Source: Muricea muricata
Lineage: Eukaryota; Cnidaria; Anthozoa; Malacalcyonacea; Plexauridae
Reading direction: 5' to 3'
DNA: 64,000 nucleotides
Assembly: GCA_963855995.1 (NCBI GenBank)
Contig: OY979718.1
Coordinates: 643,501-707,500, forward strand
Shown: positions 48,712 to 61,000 of the stretch, piece by piece
Layout: each line of letters opens with the position of its first letter
Numbering within the stretch: the stretch's first letter is position 1
Program-made: the position numbers and the translations under genes
The notes under the pieces: model-generated
Seen by the model: only the letters and a program-made list of their open reading frames with translations
Told to the model about the DNA's origin: nothing
Database searches by the model: none

Positions 48712-50767
48712 AAAGGCGCTTCATGAGAGCTTCTAGACGTGTATCGTGTTCTTTCTGCGTCTTTCCCCAAATGATGATATCATCTGCAATATTTCTGACA
48801 CCCTCTAGCCCCTGCAATGTTTTTTGAATTGCAAACTGAAACTGCTCGGGTGCTGAATTCACTCCGAAACACAGACGCTTATACCGCATCAGACCATTGT
48901 GTGTGTGAAATGTAGTAAGAGATCGGGATTCTTCGTCAAGCACCAACTGATGAAATCCTGCTGTTAAATCCACTTTAGAAAACTTTGTAGCTCCAGCCAT
49001 GTCTTCGAAAAGTTCCTCGACGTTAGGGATAACATGCCGCTCTCGCTCAATCATGGGATTAACATTTCGCATGTCAACGCATACTCTAACTTCGGTTGAA
49101 TTATGTGGTTTGGGTGCAACAACTAGATTTGATACGTAAGGTGTAGGTGTCCCAGCTGGAACAAATTCAATGATGTCATTATTTTCAAGTTCTTTTAGTT
49201 TTTTCTCGGTTTGTTTTCGAAGATGAAAAGGTGTCTTCCGGGGTTTTTGAACAACGGGTTTAGCATCATTTTTCAGATGTAGGTGCACTTCGTGGTCTTT
49301 TAATTTTCCAATGCCATTGAAAACTGTGGGGTATTCTTGTTTAAGCTTTGACATTATTGGTGAATCAGGTTTTTTGTTTTTAAGGGCTGGTGGACTCTCA
49401 TTCCCAAACTCAGCATGATCTTCTCGAGGATCAGTATAAGGGGCAGGGCCGGACTGAGCTACTGCATTCACATTTAACTTTACAATGCCTAACTCTGTTG
49501 CTGTAGAATAGCTGAGTAGTGAACCCCCATCACCATTTACCACATGGAATACTGTCACAGCCATTTTTTGCTTTGACTCAATAAGTCCCTCAAATTTTCC
49601 TAGGACTGGCAAAGGTTGAGATTGCATGTAAGCATAAATTTTGTGCGTCGAATGTTGCAAGTGCAAGCTTGGATTTTTCTTTTTAATTTCATTAAAAGCT
49701 TTGGTATCTAAAATGTTTATTGTTGCCCCAGTGTCAACAATCATTCTTATATTGGTTTTCTCAACCACAACAGGAATGGTTTTAACCTTTGATGCCGTTT
49801 CTGTACCTTTCTTTTCTACTGGTGGGGGCACAGTGAATACATACGAATCCTCGTCTGAGGACTCTGACTTCTCTGCCTTATCAGTAACCGATCGGATGTT
49901 GAAATCGCCTTTTTTTTCTGATGGTTTGCTACTGGTATTCCGACCCCGGCTACTACGACACATAGAAGCAAAATGATTTTGTTTTCCACAGGCAAAACAA
50001 GACTTCCCCTTGGCTCTACACTCACTAAGGTGACCTGCATAGTAGTTATCACCACAATTATAACATACCTTCTTACCACTCTGTTGCTGTTCATGTGTTC
50101 GCTCTTGTCGGACACCTTTTGCATGATCAGAGTTTTCCCTTGTGCTAGGAGACTGGGCGCCTGAGTTTCCTTGTTGGTTATGTACCAGATTAACAGAATT
50201 CGAAGAAACGCATAAATTACCATTATCTGCTTCTAATGCTTTTACAGCTTTATCTGTAATTTCCAGTGTTCTAGCATATGCCAATGTATCTGCTAATGTC
50301 AAATCCTCTTGAATAGCTTTTCTTCGTACTCTTGAAGACAAACACGCCTCTACAAGTTGAATTTTGATTTCATGTTCACTGTCGGAAAATTCACAAATGA
50401 TTGCTTGTTGTCGAAGTCTAGTACAATACTGATCAATTGTTTCCTCCGTCATTTGTTTCAACTGGCGAAATTTATGGGTTTCGAATAAAAGATTTTTCTT
50501 AGGTGAAAAATATGCACTTAACTTTTCAATTGCTTTCTTGTAATCTTTATCTTCCCCGACATCAGATAAAGTTGCAAAAATCTTCTCAACCTCGTTTCCA
50601 GCAGTATACAAAAGCAGAGCTCTTTTCCTAGTTTCATCTTTTATGTCCATCGCAACCAAGAACCGTTCGAATCTTTGCAACCATTCTTTCCAGCGAACAG
50701 ATAAAGTAGTTGGGTCAGAATACGGATCGAATTTCTCCAAACTTGACAAATCTAAAGCCATTGCCAT
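48598..50767 (-). pseudogene. gypsy gag-protease-reverse transcriptase frame
   Basis: The protein starts MAMALDLSSLEKFDPYSDP. The gag part ends in two zinc fingers, CYNCGDNYYAGHLSEC and CFACGKQNHFASMC. The retropepsin active site is VDTGATINILD. Reverse transcriptase follows with FSKVDLTAGFHQL, LCFGVNSAPEQFQ and NIADDIIIWG (catalytic DD). The frame ends shortly after the thumb begins (FYGYILSKDG). The next frame takes over with the expected continuation (TKIEALVNMKVP), implying one extra base near 48610 within pol. It resembles the Mag-type (K02A2.6-like) branch. Confidence 0.9.
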
Positions 50768-50887
50768 TTTGAAATATATCCCAAAAATGTAACTTCAAAT
50801 CAACGTTAAATTTGTGTCAAAACAAATCTAAATGCATACAGTTTTCCCTCGTTTCTCCTTGGGTGTATTTTTCGTCCTCGTCGCCAA

Positions 50888-51037
50888 TATAATGTTTTCA
50901 AACTCAACTATAAACACATTTATTTACTACCAATATATTACAAATCAAGACACATAAAAACACGTTTGTATACTTCCCGCCATCTTGGACAAATCCCCAT
51001 TCCTGCCCAGGCTCCCTACATAAGCCCATACAGCACA
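50888..51037 (-). repeat. gypsy 5' LTR
   Basis: 150 bp, followed on the minus strand by one base and then the tRNA-Ser primer binding site (50886-50876). Confidence 0.93.
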
Positions 51038-51042
51038 ACAAT

Positions 51043-51330
51043 GTCCTGAAGTCACCAGCCAGAAGCAGACTTAACACAGATACCCTTCACTATTACATTT
51101 TCATTGGATTCAATCTTCCACCGCTTGCGAGTTATGATGCCAGACCTGCTGTTCGGTACTGGTTAGCAGATAAGAAGAGAAGAGCAAGTGCATCGTCTAA
51201 GTACAAGACACAAAAGTGGTTCAATGGTGTCTTTTTTGAAAACAGCGTTGATGACGATGAGATCGGCATATCAGAGTTGTCTGAGGAAAGCAGACAAGGA
51301 GGAGTTCACTTGAAACCATCTTTTGGTTGA
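51043..51330 (+). pseudogene. hAT transposase, C-terminal part after the gypsy insertion
   Basis: The frame resumes in phase directly after the ACAAT target duplication with VLKSPARSRLNTDTLHYY. It carries the hAT C-terminal dimerisation motif (LPPLASYDARPAVRYWL), a basic stretch and an acidic tail, and stops at 51328-51330. With the upstream part the transposase would be about 816 residues, with no other lesion seen. Confidence 0.85.
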
Positions 51331-51788
51331 CAATTGACATAAGAATTAAGAAGGGATAGGGACCATCGGACCGTGCTTTGCATGACTATGCTCTTTTAAG
51401 GCTCACAATTACAGAAAAAAACCATTTCATATTTATTCAGTTATTTTACCATTATTTGTTTTGGGAATTATAAGAATTTCATAGTATAATCGATGAAGGA
51501 AACAAAATTTCAGCTACATCTAGGTTTTCCAAAATGTTTGTAGTTCTTCTGTTTATGCCAGCTTTAAAGCCTGGTTTTCATTACAACGCACGCATAAGCG
51601 TACGCGTAAGGAAGATTTTAATGCTGTTAGACTTCCGCTTCATGCTTGCGTTTACGCTTGTTGCAGCAAATCAGTAAACTTGCGCTTAAGTTTACGGCTA
51701 GTCTGCTAGTAATTAAATCTGCGATTGTTGCCTCTGAAGGCAAAGTGTGTCCTTGTAAAAATTCCTTATTTTAATGCCTGCAAGGAAC

Positions 51789-54700
51789 TGTCCACTTCAT
51801 AGCTCTCCTTTGAGCCGGTCCCGTTCGAAATGCATGGTCCAGGTTAATCTTTAATGTTTCGCGGCCCGAATGTTTCCTTCTTTGATCCTACTTCCAAATT
51901 TGTGATGAGTCAAAGGCGGTACATTTGTGAAAGAATTACTCATTCCAGATCGCTGCTGAGGCACTCTCAGTGGGGCACCACGTACGCTGATTACGCCTTT
52001 TCGGGTGATGTACTGTACGCTCAAAATCTCAAGAGCAACTTCGTTCTGGAAAAATGGCGACACGCAAAGTTGTCATGCAAAACGTCCATGACATTTGACC
52101 TGAATTTGGCTAATATCTTTTCTACATGTCGGCAACGATTGAGATTTTAACTGCAGCAAGCCTAGTCTGGCGCGTCCTGTGGTTTACATGAAAGTGGTCA
52201 TGCTGCATTGAAGTATTTAGAGTTTGAGTGGTGACAGGACACCAGCACAGGTCTAACAAAATACAGGATCGTCACAGCTTCAATTTCTGTTCAAAAGTGA
52301 GACTACGAGTTAGACGGTTCGGCAGGAGTTTTGCTACCTCAGCAGAGATTATTTGAAATGTTGACAGCACATCATTGGAAAACGCCGGATATTAGCTCTT
52401 CTGTAACTGACTGAAAACATCTTTCCTGGAAGGAATTCCTACCTTCTGGTCTTGGATAGAGCCGAGAAAGTATTTTCAGTTTAGAAGCGATGATGAAACC
52501 CATTAGAAAGAAATTTCACAACATTCGTACATTTACGCGAACTGTGTCCACAAAGACATTGATAACTAGGAGGCTACCACAACTTTGGACCCGGGTACAT
52601 GGTTACGCTCAGGCGGCCCAGCGAATTATTGCCTTATATCATTTAATTAAAAGAAAACATTTATTTAAAAATAGCTTCAATATACTTTATGTAACATTTA
52701 GTAGTAAAAAATTTACACAGCAATCATTATATAAGTTTAAACAATTGAAAGTTTTCTCGTAAATTGTTGCTAAAAATGCATTATCTTCCCGTTGTATATG
52801 AAATATAATAGACATATCTAGCAGCTGGGAAATTTGTCTGAGCATGCGCCAGATAAGCCTGCGTGAACGCGTGGAAATTGCGTGATTTACGCGTGATATT
52901 TAAAAATCATATAACAAACATGGATCACAAGCATTTTCAGTGGACTAAACGACCTTTTAGCGTAATTTTTAAGAGCACACTAACAAATCAGGTGAGTAGA
53001 TATAAACATGAAGGCCAAGTTCCAGATAAAATCATGTTGGAGCAAAAGGCTAATTTTTTAAAATTCGACTCAAACTAGTCAACGCTCGTACTCGAACAAC
53101 AATACAAAAATGTCACTGAAATCGATCGACTAAACGCATTAGTCAATTGAAAAATATCTTTACCATTTGTACGAAAACATTTATACAGTATCAAAGACAT
53201 CATTGCACTGACGGCCCACGTGATTGTGGATGTTTTATCACTTTCACGACCATTTCAACAACAACCGTAATTTCAAGTACTTTTCCGGTAGCGAGTTTCA
53301 CAACAAACTATTGGCCATAAGCGGAATTTATAAATCAAAAAAATTGGCTTCGAAAGGAACAGAAACATATTGGAAGTAACAGGAAACAAATATCTTTTTG
53401 GAGCAAAAGCTAAATTTTTCAGTATTAAGTCAAACGTAAATTCAACATCGCGCATAATTCTTGGCAACCCACTCACATGTCAGAGTTTGGAAATTTGCTT
53501 CAACAGACGATGTCATCACTTCAAAATATGATTAACTGACAGCTATATCAGTCCTTTACTGAAATCAATGAAAAATTGTGAACAAAATTATAACTGGCTC
53601 GTCAAAGAAACTAAATTCCGAGCACCTCTGAAACCAATCTGTATTTCGCAAATAATATGCTAATTACATTTTGTGTTCAGTCGCCAACAATATTTTTGCA
53701 CAGCGGTGGCAAATTTCCCAGCTGCTGACATATCTATAAATGTAATAAAATAGGTGGAAACCAAGATTGGTCATGGTTTTAAATAAGTGCATATCATAAA
53801 TTCCGTTATGACACAACTTGTGTTGCACAAATAAGCGTAACACATACCTATCATCGTATACGAAGGAAAATTAAAAAATGAGTTTCCACATCAACGAAAA
53901 TGTCGCGGCATTATTGTGGCATTGGTTCTAACTGCAAGCAATCTTTTTATTTGATCATTTTCTTTTTTTAGACTTTAATCTAAGTTTAAAAGATAAGATA
54001 TCAAATCTGTGTGTATAAAAAGTACATGCAGTTGTCGCTAGATAAGATATTATGGTATAAGTGTACTGTATAAAACTATCAGTTGATTTCGACTAAAATT
54101 GTGCAATTTCTTATGTGTTTAAAACGAAATAGCTGGTGGAGGATTGAAACACGACAAGTCTTTCTTTCTTTCTTTCATTGAGGAGATGGTTTGGGAATTT
54201 TCAAAAGTAAACTCACCATCGTTATGTACTTATTGTATTCGTGGCTAAATAACCAATAACAAGCGTTCAAGAAAGTTAACTACACTATCTGTGCTTCAAA
54301 CATTTCAGCAATTTGACAACTGATATCGGAGAATTTGCCGAAAACACAATACGTAAGTGAGAATGAAGGATAATATTTTTGCGAAAACTGTGGGCAACAT
54401 GAAAAGAGTTATTCTAACGAGTTTCCAAACATTCTCTTCTAGTCGTGCTTCACCTACTCACATTTGGTTTGCATTCGTGCAGGAATGTGAGCCACACAAT
54501 CGCTTACAGAAACAATCACTGGTATATCGATCATCCTTATCTTTATCTATCATCCTTATTCGATCACCCTTATCTATATCGATTATCCTTTATCTTTTTC
54601 TGCCCTTTTGTCTAGTATTCTTCTTATTCCATCTTACTTTACTCACAGCTACCAAACGGCCAATTCCATCGCCATCATTGCCATTAATTTCATCATCCGA

Positions 54701-55071
54701 ATCTTGATCAAGGCCGCGCCCACCTGGTGCTAAAATGTGACATTATTAATGAAATAATTAAAGACGAAAACACAAAAGAAATCATGAACGTACAAGAGTC
54801 TGTAGGTCATATATGTGACAAAGAATTCTCATAAACTTCAAGTTTATATTCTCTAATCATTCTCTTGCTAATTTCTCGTTTTTCCAATTTCCATTTGTGT
54901 TGATATAACTGTTTTTCAACGCGGAAAATGTTTCATATTTCTTAAAAAGTTGTGATGATGTTAAAAATACCGATTCAAATATTACTTAGGTGATTGATGT
55001 TCTGAGATAATTTTTTAAAATAGACTCCATGGGCGATGCAGACTATTATCCAGTTGCAAGAATATATAACC
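51789..55071. other. gene-poor region between hAT and the TRANK1-like gene
   Basis: No exon with family similarity is seen on either strand. It holds one foldback element (52821-53727) and an imperfect tandem tract of (A/T)TCATCCTTATC-type units at about 54526-54595. The 3' UTR of the TRANK1-like gene must start at 55071, but I see no clear polyadenylation signal. Confidence 0.55.
52821..53727. mobile_element. ~900-bp element with GCAGCTGGGAAATTTG termini
   Basis: GCAGCTGGGAAATTTG at the left is mirrored by CAAATTTCCCAGCTGC near the right end. ACATATCTA flanks both sides (52812-52820 and 53728-53736), a 9-bp target duplication. The interior is non-coding and includes two diverged direct copies of a TTGGAGCAAAAG segment (about 53035 and 53398). 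Confidence 0.75.
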
Positions 55072-58000
55072 CTAGTCAAAAGCAGTGTAAAGATAGCTAT
55101 ACTTATTACCTTTTTTACTCTTCGTGTTTGATATTTTCCTGGTCTGGGTGTCTACTTCGTCAGCTGCTTTCTCTATTGAATGCACAGAGTACCATGCGCG
55201 CTCATCTTCGATTTTCTTTATCGTATTCTGCAGTCTGCTTAGAGCATCATCCAACCGGTCAAGATCAAGTTCACAATTTACTTCTGTTTCTTCGTTAAGT
55301 TTTGTCATTTCTTCGTTTAACTGAGTGGCTCTCTTTAAGGTTGGGACAATGCGTTTTTGATAAAACTCTTTAAACTTTTTCAACGCTTTTTCTTTCTTCC
55401 AATGAGGACTTCCTTTTGAGCAATGGCTTTCGAAAGTATTTTGCTGAGGTAGTTGCCAAGTGGATTTGGTTTCCTCTTCCTGGTGAGTTGAAGACGATGG
55501 ATCAGAAACTGGATCGGTGGAGCTCAAGCCTCGATTACCAAACTGGACGGGAGCACAAATAGTGCAGCCGGATTTGTCTAGTTTAAATGATTGAAAATGA
55601 CATTTGACAGGATCATTCTTTATCTCCTCATCAAGCGTATCTTTGGCCTTCTTTCGAGATTTCCATTTCGCAAATGATCTCTGAATAACTTTGGACGCCT
55701 TCCTTCTTGCTTCATCATTATATTCTTCACGTTGGTTATCTGTTTCGTCCTCGTTTAATACTTGCGAATAATTATCATTCATTTCATCGTATGCAACTTC
55801 CGTTACTTCCTGTCCCTTATCCTGTTTCCTTTGCGATATTTCTGAAGAAAGTGTGATTACGTCGATTGGAAAACAAAAATGTTTCGAATAATTCTCGATT
55901 TTGCAAATTCTACGGCTGTCCTTGACTTTGTGATCATCCCACTTCACGTCCCAAAGCTTTTCTTGACGAGGTCTTCGATTCAAGAGCTCTCGTAGACACA
56001 AAACAACATCTGTGAAACCAGTTGCATTACGAACATCTTTCACACACTTCTTTAACGCTTCTGGTAGATCCTGGCGAAGTTGTAACGTGATAAGATGCTC
56101 ACGAATCAGTTTTTCGCATTCCTCGGGGATACCACGACCACAGTTACACAGCATGATAAGAACAAGCACAAGAACTCGTTCTGCTTCAACGCAGTTCACT
56201 GAGTTGCCGCAGAGAGCATCGACCACGACGTTATACTTCCGACTGACTTCACCAAAGGTAAGTTTAACGAGGTCCGTCGCTAGTTCCTGTAAATGATTAA
56301 ATCTTTTTTCCCTTTCCCCGCCTTGAAAAAAATATGCAGCGTATTGAATAGCACCGTAGAACGTAGTGCTCCTATTGGTTTGTAATCGCTCAACAAAATC
56401 CCAGAAATTAATCATTGAAAGGTAACTTTCTGGTAGGCAAACGAACGTCTCCTTCATGACAAGTCGAGTGTACAGCATGAGACAGGCAGTCACCTGACGT
56501 TCCAAAATCATTACAGCATTAGCAATGGACGGATAAGGTAAACCACGTCGTTTAGCAGGAGTGAACAGAAATTTCCTAACAGCTTCGTGAATTGATCCTA
56601 GAACATCACCGTACCCATATAATTTAGATTTGGAGCGTTCCAGAGATTTGCTGAATATTTCAAAACGACCAGGTCTTCTATTGTCAGGAAACATACCCGG
56701 ATGAGGTGGGAGACTACGAGCTTCAAACTTTCTTTCCTCTACACAAAGCAGGTTCTCAACAGGAACACCAGCAACATGCATCATGTTGTAGACTTGAATA
56801 AAAAGATCTGAACTGGACCATCTTTCGTTTTCACTAGAACAATACCACAAGAATTTTTCTGCAAACTCTTTGATGCGAACAGAAAAATGGCGACGTAAAA
56901 AAATGAAATCTCTTTCTGACATAAAATACGATGAAACAAGCTGTCCATCACGAGGAAACAAGAGGTCGTACAACCACTCACAAGCGGTGAATTCTGGTTC
57001 CATGAATAGCTTCTGTTCAAGTTGCTTTTTTACTTTAGCTGACTCGCGCTGCACATCTTTTAAAAAAGAAGCGATGGTTTCTTCCACACGTATAAGAAAC
57101 AGTAAAGCGTAAAATCGATCCCGAAACAGGGCTGCACTCGGCCCAGTATGGTGGCGAATACATATCGTATGGTCACATGAGGCACCGGCTAAAATATGAG
57201 GACATAATTTGCATCTGTCGTTGATTTGTTTCTGATTGTTCCATAGTTGTTTAATGAGCCTGGTCGCCATTCGAGAAAGCTGGTCTTTGATTAGCATGTC
57301 CGCATCTTTGGCCGATATCACTCCGTCATGCGTCAACTTAGCATGGACATCTTGAAGATTGGTAAATCTGACTTTTTCCTCGAGTGGTACCTTTTTGACG
57401 AGAACATTGTCCGTATCCTCAATTCCAAAGTATACATGACACATTGTAATAGCCGTGCGTTCACTGTTTTCCTTTTTGTCTTTATGAAGGGCAAGAATAA
57501 GATGAAGTAGACCAATCAAAGTTTTTATCGCTTTAAAACGCGAAAATTTTCTAGGATCTTTTTCATGTTCCATGAGCAGTAGAAAACAATCAGTAAGGGC
57601 GGCATAATTTGTGGCTTGGTTATACAACTTCCCAGCATCGTCTATGTCTGCAGAATTTCTAAAATACTTTCCTCGAGCAAACAAGACTTCAGCTTCACCA
57701 TTAAGATTGTTGCATCTCTTATACATTTCAGTAGCAGTTTCCAGAAGCCCACTGATAAATTCTTCAGTCTCTTTATTCCTATTTTCTTCCTTAATGGTCG
57801 ACTGAGCGGCCAATAGATAACAATCAGCAATAAATTTATCACCCGCACTATAACGAGCTGCTTCTAAAAATTTACCCTTTGATCTCATCAACGATGCTGC
57901 TTCTTGTGCTTTACCTTCTTTAAGCAATAATTCAGCCGCTTGATCAAAGAAACCATTTCTCTGGAGGAAATTGATACGATCTTTAACGATTGGTAACTTT

Positions 58001-61000
58001 TCTAAGGCATCTGTCATGGCATGGTAATCACCACGATGTTGGTAAAACTTTGCAGCCTGATAACAAATATTGTCATCTCTTTGATCGAAACGAAGATGTC
58101 TTGATATGACGTGATTTTGTTCGCGCCCAATTAAGTCGTTATATCTAGAAATTAAATCCAAAACTTCGCTATAACGATTGAGTTTGAGCAAACATTCCGC
58201 TGCCCTCTCGAAATCACCAGCACTTTCAAAGTTTCTTGCAGCCATGTCAAATTCTCCCTCTCTTTGAAAAATCTTCGCAGCCTTCAGAAACTACGTAAAG
58301 TAAAAGTAAAGGAGATAAGGTAAGGTCATTATCGGGAAAACATGACTGAGCCTTATTTATCATTTCTAATGTAGAAATCAAATGAAGTCGATAGTACACA
58401 ACCGTTTTAAAGCACAGAAATTTCAGCTGTTACTAACATTGTTGCATTTTTCATGCAATTTGGCCAACAGCATCCACTCTCGTGCATTGAACAGGCATTT
58501 TTCTGCTTCATTCTTCATATTGCATTGTAAAAAGAGTTCAGCAGCTTTCGCGAACTCCAATCTTAATTTCCGAGGTTCACTCATCAGTGTTGCAGCCTTG
58601 GCAGCTTGTTCATGCGCATCACATTTCTTCACCCACACCCTTTCATCGGCCATGGCAAAACATTTCGAAGCAACTTTCCACAGTCCTTTTCCATAAAAGA
58701 AAAATCCTTGTTTCTTCCACTGGTCTTTGTCAGACTTCTGAGCAAACATTCCTTCGAGAGAAGCCATGTTATCGTCTGTCTTGTGCACTTGCTTCACATC
58801 AACTACGCCACGTTTCTGAAAATATTCAAACATTGGTGCCCTGGCTTCTTCACATTCATCAAACAACCAAACGTTGACTCGAGCCCTAGTCAGAGCCGTG
58901 TATAAATACTTAAACTCTGACACCAGGATCTTGTGTTGATCAGGATTGAACTCCAATGGTCTTGCTTTACAATCCAAGTTCTCGACCTGGATTTCAGCGA
59001 TACCAGTTGCACCAACGTTCGTATCTTCATCTTGATTTTTTCGGTATGTACCAACAACACGCCATTCTTTCAATGCCTAAATAACGTAAAATTATCTGCA
59101 GTAGTCCAACATAATTATTAACTGCCATACTGGTCAGTGGCGTAGCCAGCCCGACAATTTAGTCCCGCTATGCAAATTTCAAATATTATAATTATTCATT
59201 TCTTTAGAAATTGTTGTTTTCACAGTCAATGGACACAACAATATTTGCATAGCGGCACTAAATCATCAGGCCGGCTACGCTACTAACACTGGTTTCATGT
59301 AACGAATGCCACATAATGACTGTAATCACGACCCAACGTTGAGATACTCCAGTCTAGTGTCTTCATCAGGGGTGATCTGATGTTGAAACTCGTGGCCTTA
59401 AATACTGCCAACATGCATGACGTCATCTGCCAACAAGATGTCAATATTTTTACGGTAAATAGCTGCCGTTTAAGATTCGAGTTTGAAGTCAGTTTGATAG
59501 AGAAACATGACAAAAAATTTGTCTTGTTTGTTGAAAAGCAAACTATCTGAACTTTCAGACTCGAATCTTAAAAAAAAGATAGGAATTAACTGAGCAGGAA
59601 AGGAAAGGACTTGCACACAGTCTTAAGTTTGCTATTGTTCCTAACAGAATTTCTCCTGTTGAAATTGTTGCTTCAGTTGAAGAAGGACTTTTCATCTGAA
59701 TGACGCAACTAAGCAGACGGTAAGAGCTGAGATTAGTAGCATTCTGAGGCGTGCCAAGATTCCTCCGAAAACATCGATTGCTCTTGGGGAAAGATCCGGA
59801 CAGGTTTGTTCTTTCGGCAGATAAAGGCAATTGTGTTGTTGTGATGAACAAAACATCTATACCCCATATATTTCGTTACTAAATGCTACGATGCAGCCTA
59901 CAACACTGGAAAGTAGAAGAGACAAAGCATCTAGTTGCGAGTTTGAAAACATATGTAAAGATCCAGAGCATCCTCTTTTTCACCCGGACCGCTAAAATGT
60001 TTTGATCGCCGCATTTTCTAAATTTTTAATTTCTATTACCCGACCATAGTATTTCTGACCATTGCAATTCTCATTCTGCATACCAAAAACGCTAAAGATT
60101 AAAGATAATGACAAAGACAACATACCTGAGAATCTTTGAAAAAGTTGTATATTAGAACATCGTCAAATTCCAGACCTTTTGCTTCATAAATAGTCATGAC
60201 CAGAGCGAGACTTAATTCTTCTGGAAGTGAATCTCGTACTTCATCAGAAGCAACAAGAATAACTTGATGGGCACCAAATTCTATCGGCGAAGTTTTCCGT
60301 TTGTGACCGCGAAGAATGACAGCGAGATCACTGAAACTACACGACTCCAACAAGACTGGTTTAGGACCTTCAAACAATCCTTGGTCACGTGCTAATTTAT
60401 CAAAGGATTCCGGGAAAAAATAAGATAACAAATCAGTGACTGTTGAAGCCAAATTCAAGATGCCAGCATGAGATCGATAATTGTGAGTCAGTTCGTACAC
60501 TCTGTCAGGAACAACGACTTCTGATTCTTGGCCAACAGATTTAAGTGATTCTTTCATGTAGTAGAAAAGTGATCTGAGATCACTAAAACGAAAGGCAATG
60601 CCCCTCATAATACTTTGCGCTGTATCCCCAGTGAAGAATAATCTATTAGGATTACGACATGAGCGAATAATAACCGACAGTTCTGCTTGGGTAAAGTCCT
60701 GGGTCTCATCAACATAAATCTCATGAATAGACCAGATTGGAACGTGATGCTCAAGACGATGATAAATATTATGAACGACGTCAGCCTCATCAAACATTCC
60801 CAGACTTCGCTTAATGCGTTCGTAAGCCAAGAACAACTCATAGATAGTTTCTCGATCCGCAGTAAAGCTTGGTGCCCTCTTGCTTCCTATGGTCTGATAT
60901 TCTTCCAACGTTATGAAACGTTCCTCGCTATGAAGTGCTTCGACAGATCCTTTAATGAAAGATATTATCTCTGTCCACACAAGACTCGGGTGATAATCAA

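Larger units (their letters stand above)
46171..51037 (-). mobile_element. Ty3/gypsy LTR retrotransposon inserted in the hAT transposase
   Basis: Two 150-bp LTRs (46171-46320 and 50888-51037) look identical by eye. The target duplication is ACAAT (46166-46170 and 51038-51042). On the minus strand the primer site TGGCGACGAGG (50886-50876) is complementary to a tRNA-Ser 3' end. A polypurine run (AAAAAAAAGGAGAGA) immediately precedes the 3' LTR at 46321. Two overlapping frames encode gag-protease-reverse transcriptase and reverse transcriptase-RNase H-integrase; the single frame change lies inside pol. Confidence 0.96.
43124..51780 (+). mobile_element. hAT DNA transposon split by a gypsy insertion
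   Basis: The termini CAGGCATTAAAATA (left) and its reverse complement TATTTTAATGCCTG (right) are flanked by a perfect 8-bp duplication CAAGGAAC (43116-43123 and 51781-51788), diagnostic of hAT. Without the nested gypsy element it is about 3.8 kb. The left subterminal zone repeats GTGTCCTTGTA three times within ~70 bp. The right subterminal zone has one such copy plus a cluster of GCGTAAG/CTTGCG motifs. It lies about 300 bp upstream of the DNAAF6 start codon. Confidence 0.93.

Noticed and set aside
59340..59420. Possible hammerhead ribozyme (CTGATGA) linked to the Penelope relic
   Set aside because: The heptamer is present, but I cannot find the GAAA core box and three stems in the right order on either strand.
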